A DNA stretch of 9,640 nucleotides from Pseudomonadota bacterium (GCA_023395465.1 JAEWZE010000006.1:1-9640); one strand, 5' to 3'; positions 1 through 7,477 are shown, counted from the stretch's first letter. Notes: a model not told the origin generated them from the sequence alone. Program-made: numbers and translations.

Positions 1-1982
1 ACCCGGTTGCTCGCCACGTACAGGAAGCGCGTGCGCGATGCGCCATGCACGGTGATGCCGCTGTCGGCGGCATAGGCCAGCTTCACCGCCTCCGGATGCG
101 CGGGCATGCGCGAGAAGTCGAGGTTCATCGCCGGGGCTTCGAAGCCCGGCACCGGCCGGCCGTCGGCATGCAGCACCTGGTAGCCGACGCGATGCAGTCC
201 CAGCCGCCGTCGCGGCAGGTTGCCGTCGACCTGGTCCCAGGCCTCGACCACCACCTGCACGCCGCCGGCGCGCGGCAGCAGCACGCGCCCGTCCTGCCGC
301 TCCAGCAGCGGCGTGCCGGCGGCGTCGAGCAGGCTGACGTGGTCGATGCGCGGCGGCACCGTGTCGCTGTAGTTGCGGAAGCCGAGCCGGATCGCGTTGT
401 GCTGGAAGCCGTACGGGCCGACGATCAGGTGCGTATGCGCCTGCGCGTTGACCGTGCCGAGCGCGTCGCCGGGTGCGAAGCGAGCGCCGCGCATGATCCG
501 CACCGACCCAGCGCGGCCATCCTCGTCGCGGTCGATCACGAACCGGGATGGATCGAGGTTGCGCCCCTGCGCGGTGCGGCCCACGCGCATGTGCAGGTAG
601 GTCAGCTCATCGACCGTGATGCCCTCGGCCTGTCCGCCGAAGCTGAAGGCGGCGAGCGGACTGGTCACCTTGCCGGCGGCGATCGACAGCACCGGCGTGC
701 CGACATCGGCGCGCACGTCCAGGCCGTTGTGCAGGTGGCTGCGGCTTTCGCCGCTGAAGTTGCCGCGCACCTCGCCGAGGGTGCCGACTACTTCGTGCCA
801 GCCATCCTGCGGCGCGAACGGCCAGCGCTGCGCGGTGTCGGGCAGCGCGCGCGCGGGCGACGGACCGACCGGTCCGTCCGCGGGCGAATCCAGGTCGCGC
901 GGCACGATGCGGTGCAGGCGATGGCCCGCCGCATCGGCCAGCAGCAGGCTGCCGTCCGCTTCCCGCCACAGCGCCGAGGGACGCGCGAAGCCGCGGACGG
1001 TCCCGTTGCCGACCAGGACGCGCGAGCGGCCATCGGCGGACACCTGCAGCACGCGCCCGGGCGAGAGTTCGGCGACATACACCGCGCCATCGTGCGTAGC
1101 GGCGAGGGCGAGCGGACGCACCGGTTCGGGCGCGTCCCAGGCCGCCGCCCGCCAGGTGCGGACCACGCCGCCGACATCGATCCAGCGCAGCGCGCGGTTG
1201 CCGGTGTCGGCAACCCACACACGACCGTCGCCGGCGAGCGCGAGCGCGGCCGGCGTGTCGAAGCGCGCCGTCGCGCCCGTCCCGTCGGCGAAGCCGGGAC
1301 CATCGCCGCCGGCGAGCGTGCGCACGCGGCCATCGCGATCGATCACGCGGATGCGGTCGTTCCAGGTATCGGCCACGTACACGCGCCCGGCCTCGTCCAC
1401 CGCCACGCCCATCGGCGCGCGGAACTGCGCCAGCGCGCCCTCGCCGTCGCGGGAACCCGGTACGCCGGTGCCGGCGAGCGTGGTCACCCGGCCGTTGCGC
1501 GAGACCTTGCGGATGGCGTGGTTGCCGGTGTCGGCGACGTAGAGGTTGCCGAGCCGGTCGATGGCGAGCGAGGACGGCGTGTGGAACTTCGCGGCCGCGC
1601 CGATGCCGTCGGCGAAGCCTTCGCCCGAGCCGGCGAACGTGCCCACCGTGCCGTCCGGCGCGATGCGGCGGATGCGGTTGGCCTCGCCGCCGTCGGCGAC
1701 GAACAGGCTGCCGTCCGGGCCGCGCACCAGGCCCCAGGGTTCGTCGAAGCGCGCCTGCAGCCCGTGGCCGTCGCGGGCCCCGCGGTGGCCGTCGCCGGCC
1801 AGCGGCACGATCCGCGGCACCCAGTCGAACGCGGTCGCGGGCAGGGACGGCGGCGGCCCACGCCACCAGTCGCGCAGCGGCTGCCAGAAGAAGGTCGCCG
1901 CCAGCGCCAGCGCGGTCAGTGCGGCGACGGCCAGCAGCGCGCGCCGCGTTCCCGGCCGCGTGCGGCCGGTGCGCCGGTTCAA
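1..1982 (-). CDS. Membrane-anchored NHL beta-propeller / M23 peptidase fusion (3' end outside window)
   Basis: About 660 residues are visible and the frame runs off the left edge. Reading from TTG at 1982: an Arg-rich N-terminus, one hydrophobic segment (about residues 15-33), then NHL repeats over about residues 60-340 (recurring 'VADTGN' followed by Ile/Leu-Arg and 'TLAGxG' units). An M23/LytM-like metallopeptidase domain follows at about 395-525. Its zinc ligands appear intact: an HxxxD motif (HNGLD, about 416-420) and a late HxH motif (AHTHL, about 515). Between them is a DRDEDG acidic loop (about 481) resembling a calcium loop. The C-terminal part (525 onward) is a probable beta-sandwich of unknown type. 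The likely product is a periplasm-facing anchored protein, with peptidoglycan or a peptide cross-link as possible substrate (inference). The TTG start overlaps the methyltransferase stop as TTGA, suggesting translational coupling. No ATG or GTG sits near in this frame, so the start is moderately sure. The plus-strand long open frames here are shadows. Confidence 0.85.
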   Translation of the reverse strand, partial: MNRRTGRTRPGTRRALLAVAALTALALAATFFWQPLRDWWRGPPPSLPATAFDWVPRIVPLAGDGHRGARDGHGLQARFDEPWGLVRGPDGSLFVADGGEANRIRRIAPDGTVGTFAGSGEGFADGIGAAAKFHTPSSLAIDRLGNLYVADTGNHAIRKVSRNGRVTTLAGTGVPGSRDGEGALAQFRAPMGVAVDEAGRVYVADTWNDRIRVIDRDGRVRTLAGGDGPGFADGTGATARFDTPAALALAGDGRVWVADTGNRALRWIDVGGVVRTWRAAAWDAPEPVRPLALAATHDGAVYVAELSPGRVLQVSADGRSRVLVGNGTVRGFARPSALWREADGSLLLADAAGHRLHRIVPRDLDSPADGPVGPSPARALPDTAQRWPFAPQDGWHEVVGTLGEVRGNFSGESRSHLHNGLDVRADVGTPVLSIAAGKVTSPLAAFSFGGQAEGITVDELTYLHMRVGRTAQGRNLDPSRFVIDRDEDGRAGSVRIMRGARFAPGDALGTVNAQAHTHLIVGPYGFQHNAIRLGFRNYSDTVPPRIDHVSLLDAAGTPLLERQDGRVLLPRAGGVQVVVEAWDQVDGNLPRRRLGLHRVGYQVLHADGRPVPGFEAPAMNLDFSRMPAHPEAVKLAYAADSGITVHGASRTRFLYVASNR

Positions 1983-3160
1983 TCCAGCACGCGGCAGAAC
2001 ACCGCCTTGAGGTAGCGCGACTCCTGCACGTGGGCCATGAACGGATGGTCGGCGCCGGCGCCGGAGATCTTCAGCACCTGCACCGTGCGTCCGGCGTAGA
2101 ACGCCGCGCGCCGCAGCATGTCGAGGAACTGCTCCTCGCTCACCAGGCCGGTGCACGAGAACGTGGCCAGCAGGCCGCCGGGCTTGACCACGCCCAGCGC
2201 CAGCTTGTTCATGTCGAGATACTTCTTGAGCGCCGGAATCACCTGCTCGCGGTCGCGGGTCATCTTCGCCGGGTCGAGGATCACCACGTCGTAGCGGTCG
2301 CCTGCGTTGGCCGCATCGCGCAGCCAGGGGAAGATGTCGGCCTGGACGAAGCGCGGCATCGCCTCCCTGGACAGCCCGTTCAACTTGGCGTTGCCGCGCG
2401 CGATCTCCAGCACGTCGCTGTCGATGTCGATGCCGACCACCTCGCTGGCCCCGCGCACCGCGGCGTAGACGCCGAAGCCGCCGGTGTTGCAGCACAGGTC
2501 GAGCACGCGCTTGCCGGTGCAGCGGTGCGAGAGCCACTCGCGGTTGTCGCGCTGGTCGGCGAAGCAGCCGGTCTTGTGCGCGCCGGCCGGATCGGCGCGG
2601 AAGCGGATACCGTTCTCGGTGATGAGCGCGGCCTCGGTGCCGGCGGTTTCGCGGAAGTCGAACGACTCCTGCTTCTGCACGTGCTCGTCGGCAAAGCCGT
2701 GGAAGCGGCAGCCCGGGAACTGCTCGCGCAGCGCGGCGTGGATCCACTCGCGGTGGCGGAACATGCCGGCGCTGAAATATTCGACCACGATCAGGTCGTC
2801 GTAGCGGTCCACCACCAGCCCGCTCAGGCCGTCGCCCTCGCTGTGCACGACGCGCCACGCGTTCGCGGTCTCGTCCAGCCGCAGCACCTCGCGGCGCAGG
2901 CGCACCGCCTCCGCGATCTTCGCGGCGAACCACGCGGCGTCCACCGCCACGTCCGGGTCGGTCTCCAGGATGCGCAGGGCGATGCGCGAGTGGCCGTTGT
3001 AGAAGCCGCGGCCGATCCAGACCCCGTCCACGCCGACGATGTCGACGATGGTGCCGGGCTTGGGGCGCGCGGCCGGCTTTTCGACCAGCTTCTGGAAGAT
3101 CCAGGGATGGTTGGAGCGCCAGGCGTTCTTGAGGCGGATCGTGGGGAGGACATCGTTCAT
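1979..3160 (-). CDS. rlmI: 23S rRNA (cytosine) methyltransferase, RlmI family
   Basis: 393 residues, the usual length for the RlmI/COG1092 family, which makes m5C1962 in 23S rRNA using S-adenosylmethionine. The N-terminal part (about 1-75) fits the PUA RNA-binding domain (RLKNAWRSNHPWIF). A linker domain follows, then a Rossmann methyltransferase fold from about residue 215. Motif I is VLDLCCNTGGFG (219-230), the acidic motif II is GIDID (243-247), motif IV is DPAK (296-299), and FSCTGL (334-339) contains the probable catalytic Cys336. Most RlmI proteins have DPPK at motif IV, so DPAK marks a variant subgroup rather than obvious loss of function (inference). A GTG at 3166 gives two more residues (MP-) and has a better-spaced purine stretch (GGACGG, 7 bases upstream). 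The ATG at 3160 was chosen because the MNDVLPTIRLKN start looks natural; both remain possible. It is divergent from the riboswitch/TerC unit and translationally coupled to the downstream NHL-M23 gene. Orthology to E. coli RlmI is likely but not proven. Confidence 0.9.
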   Translation of the reverse strand: MNDVLPTIRLKNAWRSNHPWIFQKLVEKPAARPKPGTIVDIVGVDGVWIGRGFYNGHSRIALRILETDPDVAVDAAWFAAKIAEAVRLRREVLRLDETANAWRVVHSEGDGLSGLVVDRYDDLIVVEYFSAGMFRHREWIHAALREQFPGCRFHGFADEHVQKQESFDFRETAGTEAALITENGIRFRADPAGAHKTGCFADQRDNREWLSHRCTGKRVLDLCCNTGGFGVYAAVRGASEVVGIDIDSDVLEIARGNAKLNGLSREAMPRFVQADIFPWLRDAANAGDRYDVVILDPAKMTRDREQVIPALKKYLDMNKLALGVVKPGGLLATFSCTGLVSEEQFLDMLRRAAFYAGRTVQVLKISGAGADHPFMAHVQESRYLKAVFCRVLD

Positions 3161-3181
3161 CGGCACAGTTTATCCGTCCGG

Positions 3182-3211
3182 TTGACCCTGCCGGGCGGCG
3201 GCCGCCACAAT
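3182..3211 (+). promoter_or_regulatory. Predicted sigma-70 promoter for the riboswitch-TerC transcript
   Basis: TTGACC (3182-3187, 5/6 match to the -35 consensus) and CACAAT (3206-3211, 4/6 match to the -10) are separated by 18 bases. Transcription would start near 3218, immediately before the first conserved riboswitch bases, which supports the call. It overlaps the upstream region of the divergent methyltransferase gene. Confidence 0.5.
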
Positions 3212-3216
3212 GCGCG

Positions 3217-3340
3217 CCGAAGGGGAGTAGCTCCCAACGTGCCGGCCGTCATTTCGAGCAGCGATGCTCCGGTCCCACGGCAGCCCACCGGGCTGTGAGC
3301 AAGACCTTCGCCGCGATGGCGAAGGTGCGTCCCCGGATCT
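3217..3340 (+). ncRNA. yybP-ykoY (manganese) riboswitch
   Basis: The leader of the TerC gene carries the conserved blocks of the yybP-ykoY aptamer (Rfam RF00080) in order: AGGGGAGTAGCTCCC (3221-3234), GCCGTCAT (3245-3252) and GTGAGCAAGACC (3295-3306). A perfect 9-bp stem follows (3304-3312 with 3318-3326, loop GCGAT). A closing helix can form between GGGGA (3222-3226) and TCCCC (3330-3334). Members of this class bind Mn2+ and usually switch on manganese exporters (mntP, alx/terC, P-type ATPases). A weak hairpin downstream (3358-3362 with 3371-3375) followed by a pyrimidine run could belong to the expression platform, but no strong terminator is visible. Recognition of the class rests on the sequence; the mode of control is inference. 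Confidence 0.85.
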
Positions 3341-3403
3341 CCGAGCGAGGGTTCCGTGCCGCCTGCGTCCGCGGCCGTCCTTTCCCCCTGCCCGGATATC
3401 CCG

Positions 3404-4360
3404 ATGGAAACGATAGGCAACGTCTGGCTGTGGGCCGGCTTCTCCGGCCTGGTCCTGCTCGCGCTGATGGTGGACCTGGTGCTGATGCGCAATGGCGGCG
3501 CCCACAAGGTCACGTTCAGGGAGGCCGCCTGGTGGAGCCTGGGCTGGGTGGCCCTGGCGCTGGCCTTCAACGCCGCCCTGTGGTGGTACCTCGACCAGAC
3601 CGCCGGTGCGGACGAGGCGCGTCGCGTGGGCCTGGAGTTCCTGACCGGCTATCTGGTCGAGAAGGCGCTGGCGGTCGACAACATCTTCGTGTTCCTGATG
3701 CTGATGACCTACTTCGCCGTGCCCGAGGAGCAGCGCCAGCGGGTGCTGGTGATCGGCATCCTCGGCGCGATCGTGCTGCGCGCGATCCTGATCTTCGCCG
3801 GTGCCGCACTGCTGGCGAGGTTCCACTGGATGCTCTACGCGTTCGGCGTCTTCCTGCTGCTCACCGGCGTGAAGATGTGGTTCGCCGCCGGCAAGGAGCC
3901 CGACCTCGACAAGAACCCGCTGCTGCGCTGGCTGACCGCGCACGTGCCCTTCGTGCGCCGCTATTACGGCAGCGCGCTGTGGCTCGGCCGCGGCAGCCGG
4001 CGCAAGTTCACCCCGCTGTTCATCGTGCTGGTGATGATCGGCATCACCGACGTGATCTTCGCGGTCGACTCGATCCCGGCGATCTTCGCCATCACCACCG
4101 ACCCGTTCATCGTGCTGACCTCGAACGTGTTCGCGGTGCTGGGCCTGCGCGCGATGTTCTTCCTGGTGGCCGGCATGGCCGAACGCTTCCACCTGCTGCC
4201 CTACGGCCTGGCCGTCGTGCTGGTCTTCATCGGCACGAAGATGCTGCTGATCGACCTCTACAAGATCCCGGTGCTGTGGTCGCTGGGCGTGGTCGCGGTG
4301 ATCCTGGCCATCACCATCGCCCTGAGCCTGGCGCGACCCCGCAGGCCTGTCGCCAGCTGA
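3404..4360 (+). CDS. TerC/Alx-family integral membrane protein, probable Mn2+ exporter
   Basis: 318 residues with several hydrophobic segments, the typical length of TerC/Alx proteins. Family signatures are clear: EKALAVDNIFVF (86-97) in an early helix, DVIFAVDSIPAIFAIT (216-231), and the following SNVFAVLGLRAMFF. The acidic residues Asp92, Asp216 and Asp222 lie inside membrane segments and are the expected metal-binding sites. Homologues (E. coli Alx, B. subtilis YceF/YkoY) move manganese out of the cytoplasm and help load exported metalloenzymes. The yybP-ykoY riboswitch in the leader agrees with a manganese role rather than tellurite resistance. ATG 3404 (METIGNVWLW) was chosen as the family-like N-terminus, although no clear Shine-Dalgarno precedes it. 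An in-frame GTG at 3356 after GCGAGGG would add 16 residues without membrane character. The gene is divergent from rlmI and monocistronic as far as can be seen. Confidence 0.92.
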   Translation: METIGNVWLWAGFSGLVLLALMVDLVLMRNGGAHKVTFREAAWWSLGWVALALAFNAALWWYLDQTAGADEARRVGLEFLTGYLVEKALAVDNIFVFLMLMTYFAVPEEQRQRVLVIGILGAIVLRAILIFAGAALLARFHWMLYAFGVFLLLTGVKMWFAAGKEPDLDKNPLLRWLTAHVPFVRRYYGSALWLGRGSRRKFTPLFIVLVMIGITDVIFAVDSIPAIFAITTDPFIVLTSNVFAVLGLRAMFFLVAGMAERFHLLPYGLAVVLVFIGTKMLLIDLYKIPVLWSLGVVAVILAITIALSLARPRRPVAS

Positions 4361-4444
4361 TCCTGCGCCGAGCCGCCCGTTCTCTCCCCCGGTTCACTGG
4401 GAGCGCCAACCCGGTTCGCACTGATCGGGCCGGCGCGAGATTTG

Positions 4445-4562
4445 CTCCCTCCCCCGTTCCACGGGGGAGGGTCGGGGTGGGGGCCACCGGTCGCCGCGCC
4501 ACTTCCGGCGCACTTCGCGCGCCCCCCCATCCCGGCCTTCCCCCGCAAGCGGGGAAGGAGCA
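4445..4562. repeat. Intergenic inverted-repeat element with two GC-rich hairpins
   Basis: Between the TerC gene and the rhomboid gene lie two related arms in opposite orientation. The left arm has a perfect 11-bp stem (4447-4457 with 4461-4471, loop TCC) followed by a G-rich tail (4472-4483). The right arm has a C-rich lead (4521-4533) followed by a 10-bp stem with one bulged C (4536-4546 with 4549-4558, loop AA). Tail and lead are also complementary to each other apart from a few mismatches, so the whole unit can fold on itself. It has no T-run, so it is not a standard terminator. Its shape resembles the small dispersed intergenic repeats common in Xanthomonadaceae genomes (inference). Confidence 0.6.
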
Positions 4563-4618
4563 CACCCGCGCCGGCACCTCACCCTTGCATCCCCCCATTC
4601 CGCCGCCACCCTTGCCCG

Positions 4619-5398
4619 ATGTACCTGCCCAGCCCCCACGACCCGCACGACCCCGAGACCCAGCGCGACGCCGACAGGCGCCGCCTGGGCGCCGCGCTCC
4701 GGGGCAGCATCGCCTTCGTCCTGCTGCTGCTGATCGTGTTCGGCGTGCAGGGCCTGGGCGACTACCGCGCCTTCGCCGTGGCCGCCGGTGCCGTGGCGGG
4801 CCTGCCCGGCATCCTCAGCGCGCCGCTGCTGCACGGCTCGCCCGAACACCTGGTCGCCAACGCCTCGGCCCTGCTCATCCTCGGCACGCTGGCGCTGACC
4901 GTCTACCCGCGCGCCACCGTGCGCGGGCTGCCGCTGATGTGGCTGGGCTCGGGCCTGGGCGCCTGGCTGCTGGGCGATCCCGGCTCGTTCCACCTCGGCG
5001 CCAGCGGCCTCACTCACGGGCTGATGTTCCTGCTGTTCGTGCTCGGCCTGCTGCGCCGCGACCGCCCCTCGATCGCCGCCGGCATGATCGCCTTCCTGTT
5101 CTACGGCGGCATGCTGCTGACCGTGCTGCCGCAGGAGCCGGGCGTGTCCTGGCAGTCGCACCTGGGCGGGGCGCTGGGCGGCGCCCTCGCGGCCTGGCTG
5201 CTGCGCCGCAGCGACCCGCTGCCGCCGCGGCGCCGCTACAGCTGGGAGCTCGAGGAAGAAGAAGCCGAACGCGCCGCCCAGGCCGAACGCGACACCTTCG
5301 AACCCGGCGCCCCCCGCGACGTGCCCGTGCTGTGGCAGCGCGAGCCCCGCGAGGACGAGCGCGGCGTGGTGCTGCCGTTCCGCCGCCGCGACGAGTAG
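4619..5398 (+). CDS. Rhomboid-family intramembrane serine protease
   Basis: 259 residues. About five or six hydrophobic segments span residues 30-195, flanked by a charged cytoplasmic N-terminus and a long hydrophilic, Glu/Arg-rich tail (about 200-259). The rhomboid active site is present: HGSPEHLVAN with His77 and Asn81 (oxyanion side), GASG with nucleophile Ser129 (127-130), and general-base His181 in SWQSHLGG. Rhomboids cut single-pass membrane proteins inside the lipid bilayer; the substrate here cannot be predicted. The ATG at 4619 was chosen because the same frame upstream reads through the intergenic repeat and gives a Pro-rich, non-family extension. The next gene starts 19 bases after the stop, so the two are probably co-transcribed. 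Confidence 0.88.
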   Translation: MYLPSPHDPHDPETQRDADRRRLGAALRGSIAFVLLLLIVFGVQGLGDYRAFAVAAGAVAGLPGILSAPLLHGSPEHLVANASALLILGTLALTVYPRATVRGLPLMWLGSGLGAWLLGDPGSFHLGASGLTHGLMFLLFVLGLLRRDRPSIAAGMIAFLFYGGMLLTVLPQEPGVSWQSHLGGALGGALAAWLLRRSDPLPPRRRYSWELEEEEAERAAQAERDTFEPGAPRDVPVLWQREPREDERGVVLPFRRRDE

Positions 5399-5417
5399 AA
5401 GCCCTACACTCCCCCGG

Positions 5418-6491
5418 ATGCGCCTGGCCGCCGCCCTGCTCTCCTGCCTGCTCGCGGCCTGCGCCAGCCCAGGAGGCACGATGCGGTCCACGGCCGACCA
5501 GGTCGATTCGATGATGGCCAGCTACGCCGGCGACGTCCCCGGCGCCGCGCTGCTGGTGCTGCAAGACGGCGAGCCGCTCGTGCGCAGGGGATATGGCCTG
5601 GCCGACCTGGAACAGGGCGCCCCGGTCACCCCCGACACACGCTTCCGCCTCGCCTCGGTGAGCAAGCAGTTCACCGCCGCCGCCATCCTGCTGCTGGTGC
5701 AGGACGGCACGTTGTCGCTGGACGACCCGCTGCGCCGCTGGTTGCCCACGCTGCCGCCCGCCACCGGCGGCATCACCCTGCACCACCTGCTCAGCCACAG
5801 CTCCGGCCTGGTCGATTACGAAGACCTGCTGCCACCCGACCTGGACGGCCAGGTGCAGGACGCCGACGTGCTGCGCCTGCTGGAAGGCGTGGACCGCCTC
5901 GACTTCGAACCCGGAAGCGCCTACCGCTACAGCAACAGCGGCTACGTGCTGCTGGGGCTGGTGGTCGCGCGCGCGTCAAACCGCGGTTTCCCGACCTTCC
6001 TGCGAGAACGCATCTTCCAGCCCCTGGGCATGGGCGCCGTGGCCCGCGTCGATGGCGGCTCGACGGTGCCGCATCGCGCCTACGGCTACAGCGAGGTGGG
6101 CGACGCCTGGACCCGCACCGACCAGGGCCCCACCAGCGCCACCCTCGGCGATGGCGGCATCTACGCCTCGATCGACGACCTGGCGAAGTGGGACGCGGCG
6201 CTCGGCGACGACCGGCTGCTGCGCGACGACCTGCGCGCCCTTGCGTTCACCGCGCACACGTCCACCGATGAACCCGACGTGGATGCCTACGGTTACGGCT
6301 GGCGCCTGCACGCGAGCGCGCACGGCCCACTGCAGTGGCATTCGGGCGAGAGCATCGGATTCCGGAACGTGATCCTGCGCTGGCCGGAGCGGCGGCTGAC
6401 GGTGGTGGTGCTCGGCAACCGGAACGATCCCGAACCCTATGCGCTGGCGCGAAGGATTGCGGAGGAGTTCCTGCCGCGGTCCGGGCGGTGA
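5418..6491 (+). CDS. Lipoprotein serine hydrolase, class C beta-lactamase/esterase superfamily
   Basis: 357 residues. A short lipoprotein signal ends in the lipobox LAAC with Cys15 as the lipidated residue. Ala follows the Cys, which fits outer-membrane sorting. The catalytic fold is of the AmpC/EstB/D-aminopeptidase type (COG1680): the SxxK motif is SVSK (80-83), the YxN motif is YSN (170-172), and the KTG-box position is taken by HSG (307-309), as is common in esterases and peptidases of this group rather than true beta-lactamases. HHLLSHSSGL (121-130) is another family signature. Possible substrates are peptidoglycan D-amino acid peptides or esters; the sequence does not decide. It follows the rhomboid gene by 19 bases and probably shares its transcript. 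It is the last core-type gene before the integron array, and no T-rich terminator hairpin follows. Confidence 0.88.
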   Translation: MRLAAALLSCLLAACASPGGTMRSTADQVDSMMASYAGDVPGAALLVLQDGEPLVRRGYGLADLEQGAPVTPDTRFRLASVSKQFTAAAILLLVQDGTLSLDDPLRRWLPTLPPATGGITLHHLLSHSSGLVDYEDLLPPDLDGQVQDADVLRLLEGVDRLDFEPGSAYRYSNSGYVLLGLVVARASNRGFPTFLRERIFQPLGMGAVARVDGGSTVPHRAYGYSEVGDAWTRTDQGPTSATLGDGGIYASIDDLAKWDAALGDDRLLRDDLRALAFTAHTSTDEPDVDAYGYGWRLHASAHGPLQWHSGESIGFRNVILRWPERRLTVVVLGNRNDPEPYALARRIAEEFLPRSGR

Positions 6492-6675
6492 TGACGGCGA
6501 AGCGGGCCCATGCCGGAGCCGGGGATCGACGCAACGCGTTCGACAATCGTCAGTCGCCAATCGACTGGCAAATGGCCGGGCCAGCCTGTGCTGGCGGTTC
6601 GTCACTCGGGGTGGTGCTTGCTGGTCGCCGCCACGAACGCCAGATGCGTCCACGTCACGCCTGCTGTCCGGTTGC
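6492..6675. other. Non-coding junction between the core block and the integron array
   Basis: No convincing gene was found. Two small hairpins are visible: CAGTCG/CGACTG (6551-6556 with 6562-6567, loop CCAAT) and GCCAGC/GCTGGC (6580-6585 with 6590-6595). Neither has a T-run on either strand. They may end the serine hydrolase transcript weakly. Position 6676 is where similarity to the second copy of the 190-bp repeat begins. Confidence 0.4.
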
Positions 6676-6865
6676 GGTCCGGATCGGCAACTCCGATCCA
6701 ACAAGACCGATTACGGAAATGCAGTCTGGCAACGCTTCGATCGCCATCACTCTGGCGAGTGGCAAGCAACAAAGCGACAAGCCGGCAACAGCAAACGCCT
6801 GAAGCTCAAGGCAAGAGCGTCATGCACTCGGGGTTGACGGGGAGCTCCTTACGGCATTGTTAGGC
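6676..6865 (-). repeat. 190-bp duplicated unit, copy 1 (tail of the toxin-antitoxin cassette)
   Basis: This segment is nearly identical to 8272-8460. By eye there are eight substitutions before the last 15 bases, where the copies differ more and by one base in length. It contains the attC-like end at 6790-6865 and about 110 bp further, including a perfect hairpin GGATCGG/CCGATCC (6681-6687 with 6693-6699). It directly follows the toxin gene, whose TAA lies inside the unit. Both copies are in the same orientation relative to the cassette genes. Confidence 0.85.
6790..6865 (-). repeat. Divergent attC-like site ending the toxin-antitoxin cassette
   Basis: On the minus strand the site opens with GCCTAAC (6859-6865), a perfect RYYYAAC core that contains the toxin stop codon. 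It closes with CAGGCGTTTGCT (6790-6801), which keeps the CAGGCGTT seen in the canonical sites of this array but departs from GTTRRRY in its last bases. The interior is not the usual AAGCCGA/TCGGCTT stem; it offers shorter pairings such as GTCA/TGAC. Activity as a recombination site is uncertain. A second possible boundary, ATCCAAC on the plus strand at 6696-6702, lies further on. Confidence 0.55.
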
Positions 6866-7180
6866 CTTTGACTCTCGAGTACGAGACGCCAGCCGTCCCT
6901 TACGAAGCAAACGCTCCGCGCGCATGACGTACAGAATGAACACCTTGTGTCCGTCGTAGCGATAGAAGACGCGACAAGGCGGCTCCACAACCTGCCGATA
7001 CCGTGACCGCCCAAGCTCCGGTGGGCGGCTACCGCTCTCTGGATGATCAGCAAGTTGCTCGACATGAGCAAAGATGCGTTTGACCAGCTCCGCGGCAGCA
7101 ACCGGATCCTCCAATGCGATGTAGTCGGCAATGGCATCCAGGTCGCTCAGGGCAGGTTCTGACCAGACTATTTCAGCCAT
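6860..7180 (-). CDS. RelE/ParE-family toxin of a type II toxin-antitoxin pair
   Basis: 106 residues, standard length. Family features: the N-terminal WSEPALSDLDAIADYIALEDP helix pair, the SGSRPPELG loop (about 49-57), and the beta-core RQVVEPPCRVFYRY followed by VFILYVMRAERLLR (about 62-93). RelE members of this superfamily cut mRNA on the ribosome, ParE members inhibit gyrase, and the two cannot be told apart safely here. The start overlaps the end of the antitoxin gene by 13 bases. The TAA stop lies inside the attC-like core GCCTAAC, showing that the gene ends exactly at the cassette boundary. Toxin-antitoxin pairs are common in chromosomal integron arrays, where they help keep the array from being lost. 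The pair is the last cassette before the conserved chromosome. Confidence 0.9.
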   Translation of the reverse strand: MAEIVWSEPALSDLDAIADYIALEDPVAAAELVKRIFAHVEQLADHPESGSRPPELGRSRYRQVVEPPCRVFYRYDGHKVFILYVMRAERLLRKGRLASRTRESKA

Positions 7181-7425
7181 CGCGCGAGACGCTTCTTGGC
7201 TTGCGCGTGCGTCGCCACACGACCCTCAGCGATCGCCTGTTCTCCGCGCGCGATGCCCTCGAGCACGGTCATGCGTTGCTGCATGAGCTGGAAGCTCTCA
7301 ACGTCCACGAGGTACGCGCTCGGCAGGCCGTGCTGCGTGATGAGGATTGGCTCCCTGTCCCGCTCGATATCGGAGAGGAGTTCGGTCGCCTGGCGCTTGA
7401 GGGTGGTAACGAGTTCTGTACGCAT
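7168..7425 (-). CDS. Phd/YefM-family antitoxin
   Basis: 85 residues. The N-terminal half (about 1-50) matches the Phd/YefM DNA-binding fold: TTLKRQATELLSDIERDREP, then ILITQHGLPSAYLVDVESF. The C-terminal half (about 52-85, ending KKRLARWLK) would be the flexible toxin-binding arm. It precedes the toxin, as is usual, and overlaps it by 13 bases, so expression is coupled. These antitoxins repress their own promoter, and an inverted repeat lies 3 bases upstream of the start codon (7429-7446). The ATG at 7425 is the only good start. It is the first gene of its cassette, 52 bases from the attC end at 7478. Confidence 0.9.
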   Translation of the reverse strand: MRTELVTTLKRQATELLSDIERDREPILITQHGLPSAYLVDVESFQLMQQRMTVLEGIARGEQAIAEGRVATHAQAKKRLARWLK

Positions 7426-7428
7426 GAA

Positions 7429-7446
7429 GTGACACTACAGTATCAC
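7429..7446 (-). promoter_or_regulatory. Probable autoregulatory operator of the antitoxin
   Basis: An imperfect 18-bp palindrome, GTGACAC-TACA-GTATCAC on the plus strand, has 6 of 7 positions matching. It lies just upstream of the antitoxin ATG, inside the cassette leader. Phd/YefM antitoxins bind such palindromes near their promoter. A TGATACT stretch within it could overlap the -10 element, but no convincing -35 was found. Confidence 0.45.
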
Positions 7447-7477
7447 TCTAGGCCCACGCAAGTGCTTGGAAGAAAAG

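Noticed and set aside
45..2015. Long plus-strand open frame (656 aa) and other frames opposite the NHL-M23 gene
   Set aside because: The translation is Arg/Ala/His-rich without domains, and the minus-strand frame shows NHL repeats and M23 motifs. Long antisense frames are expected at this GC content.
4447..4471. Perfect 11-bp hairpin as a rho-independent terminator of the TerC gene
   Set aside because: It is followed by a G-rich tail rather than a T-run, and it forms part of a larger inverted-repeat unit.
3295..5514. 739-aa plus-strand frame spanning the riboswitch, TerC and rhomboid regions
   Set aside because: It is a different frame from the recognisable TerC and rhomboid proteins, reads through the intergenic repeat and is low-complexity Arg/Pro/Ala.
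6676..6865. Duplicated tail as the attI site of the integron
   Set aside because: The array is read from right to left, so attI should be at the far right. No integrase lies near either copy, and each copy begins within a cassette gene stop codon.
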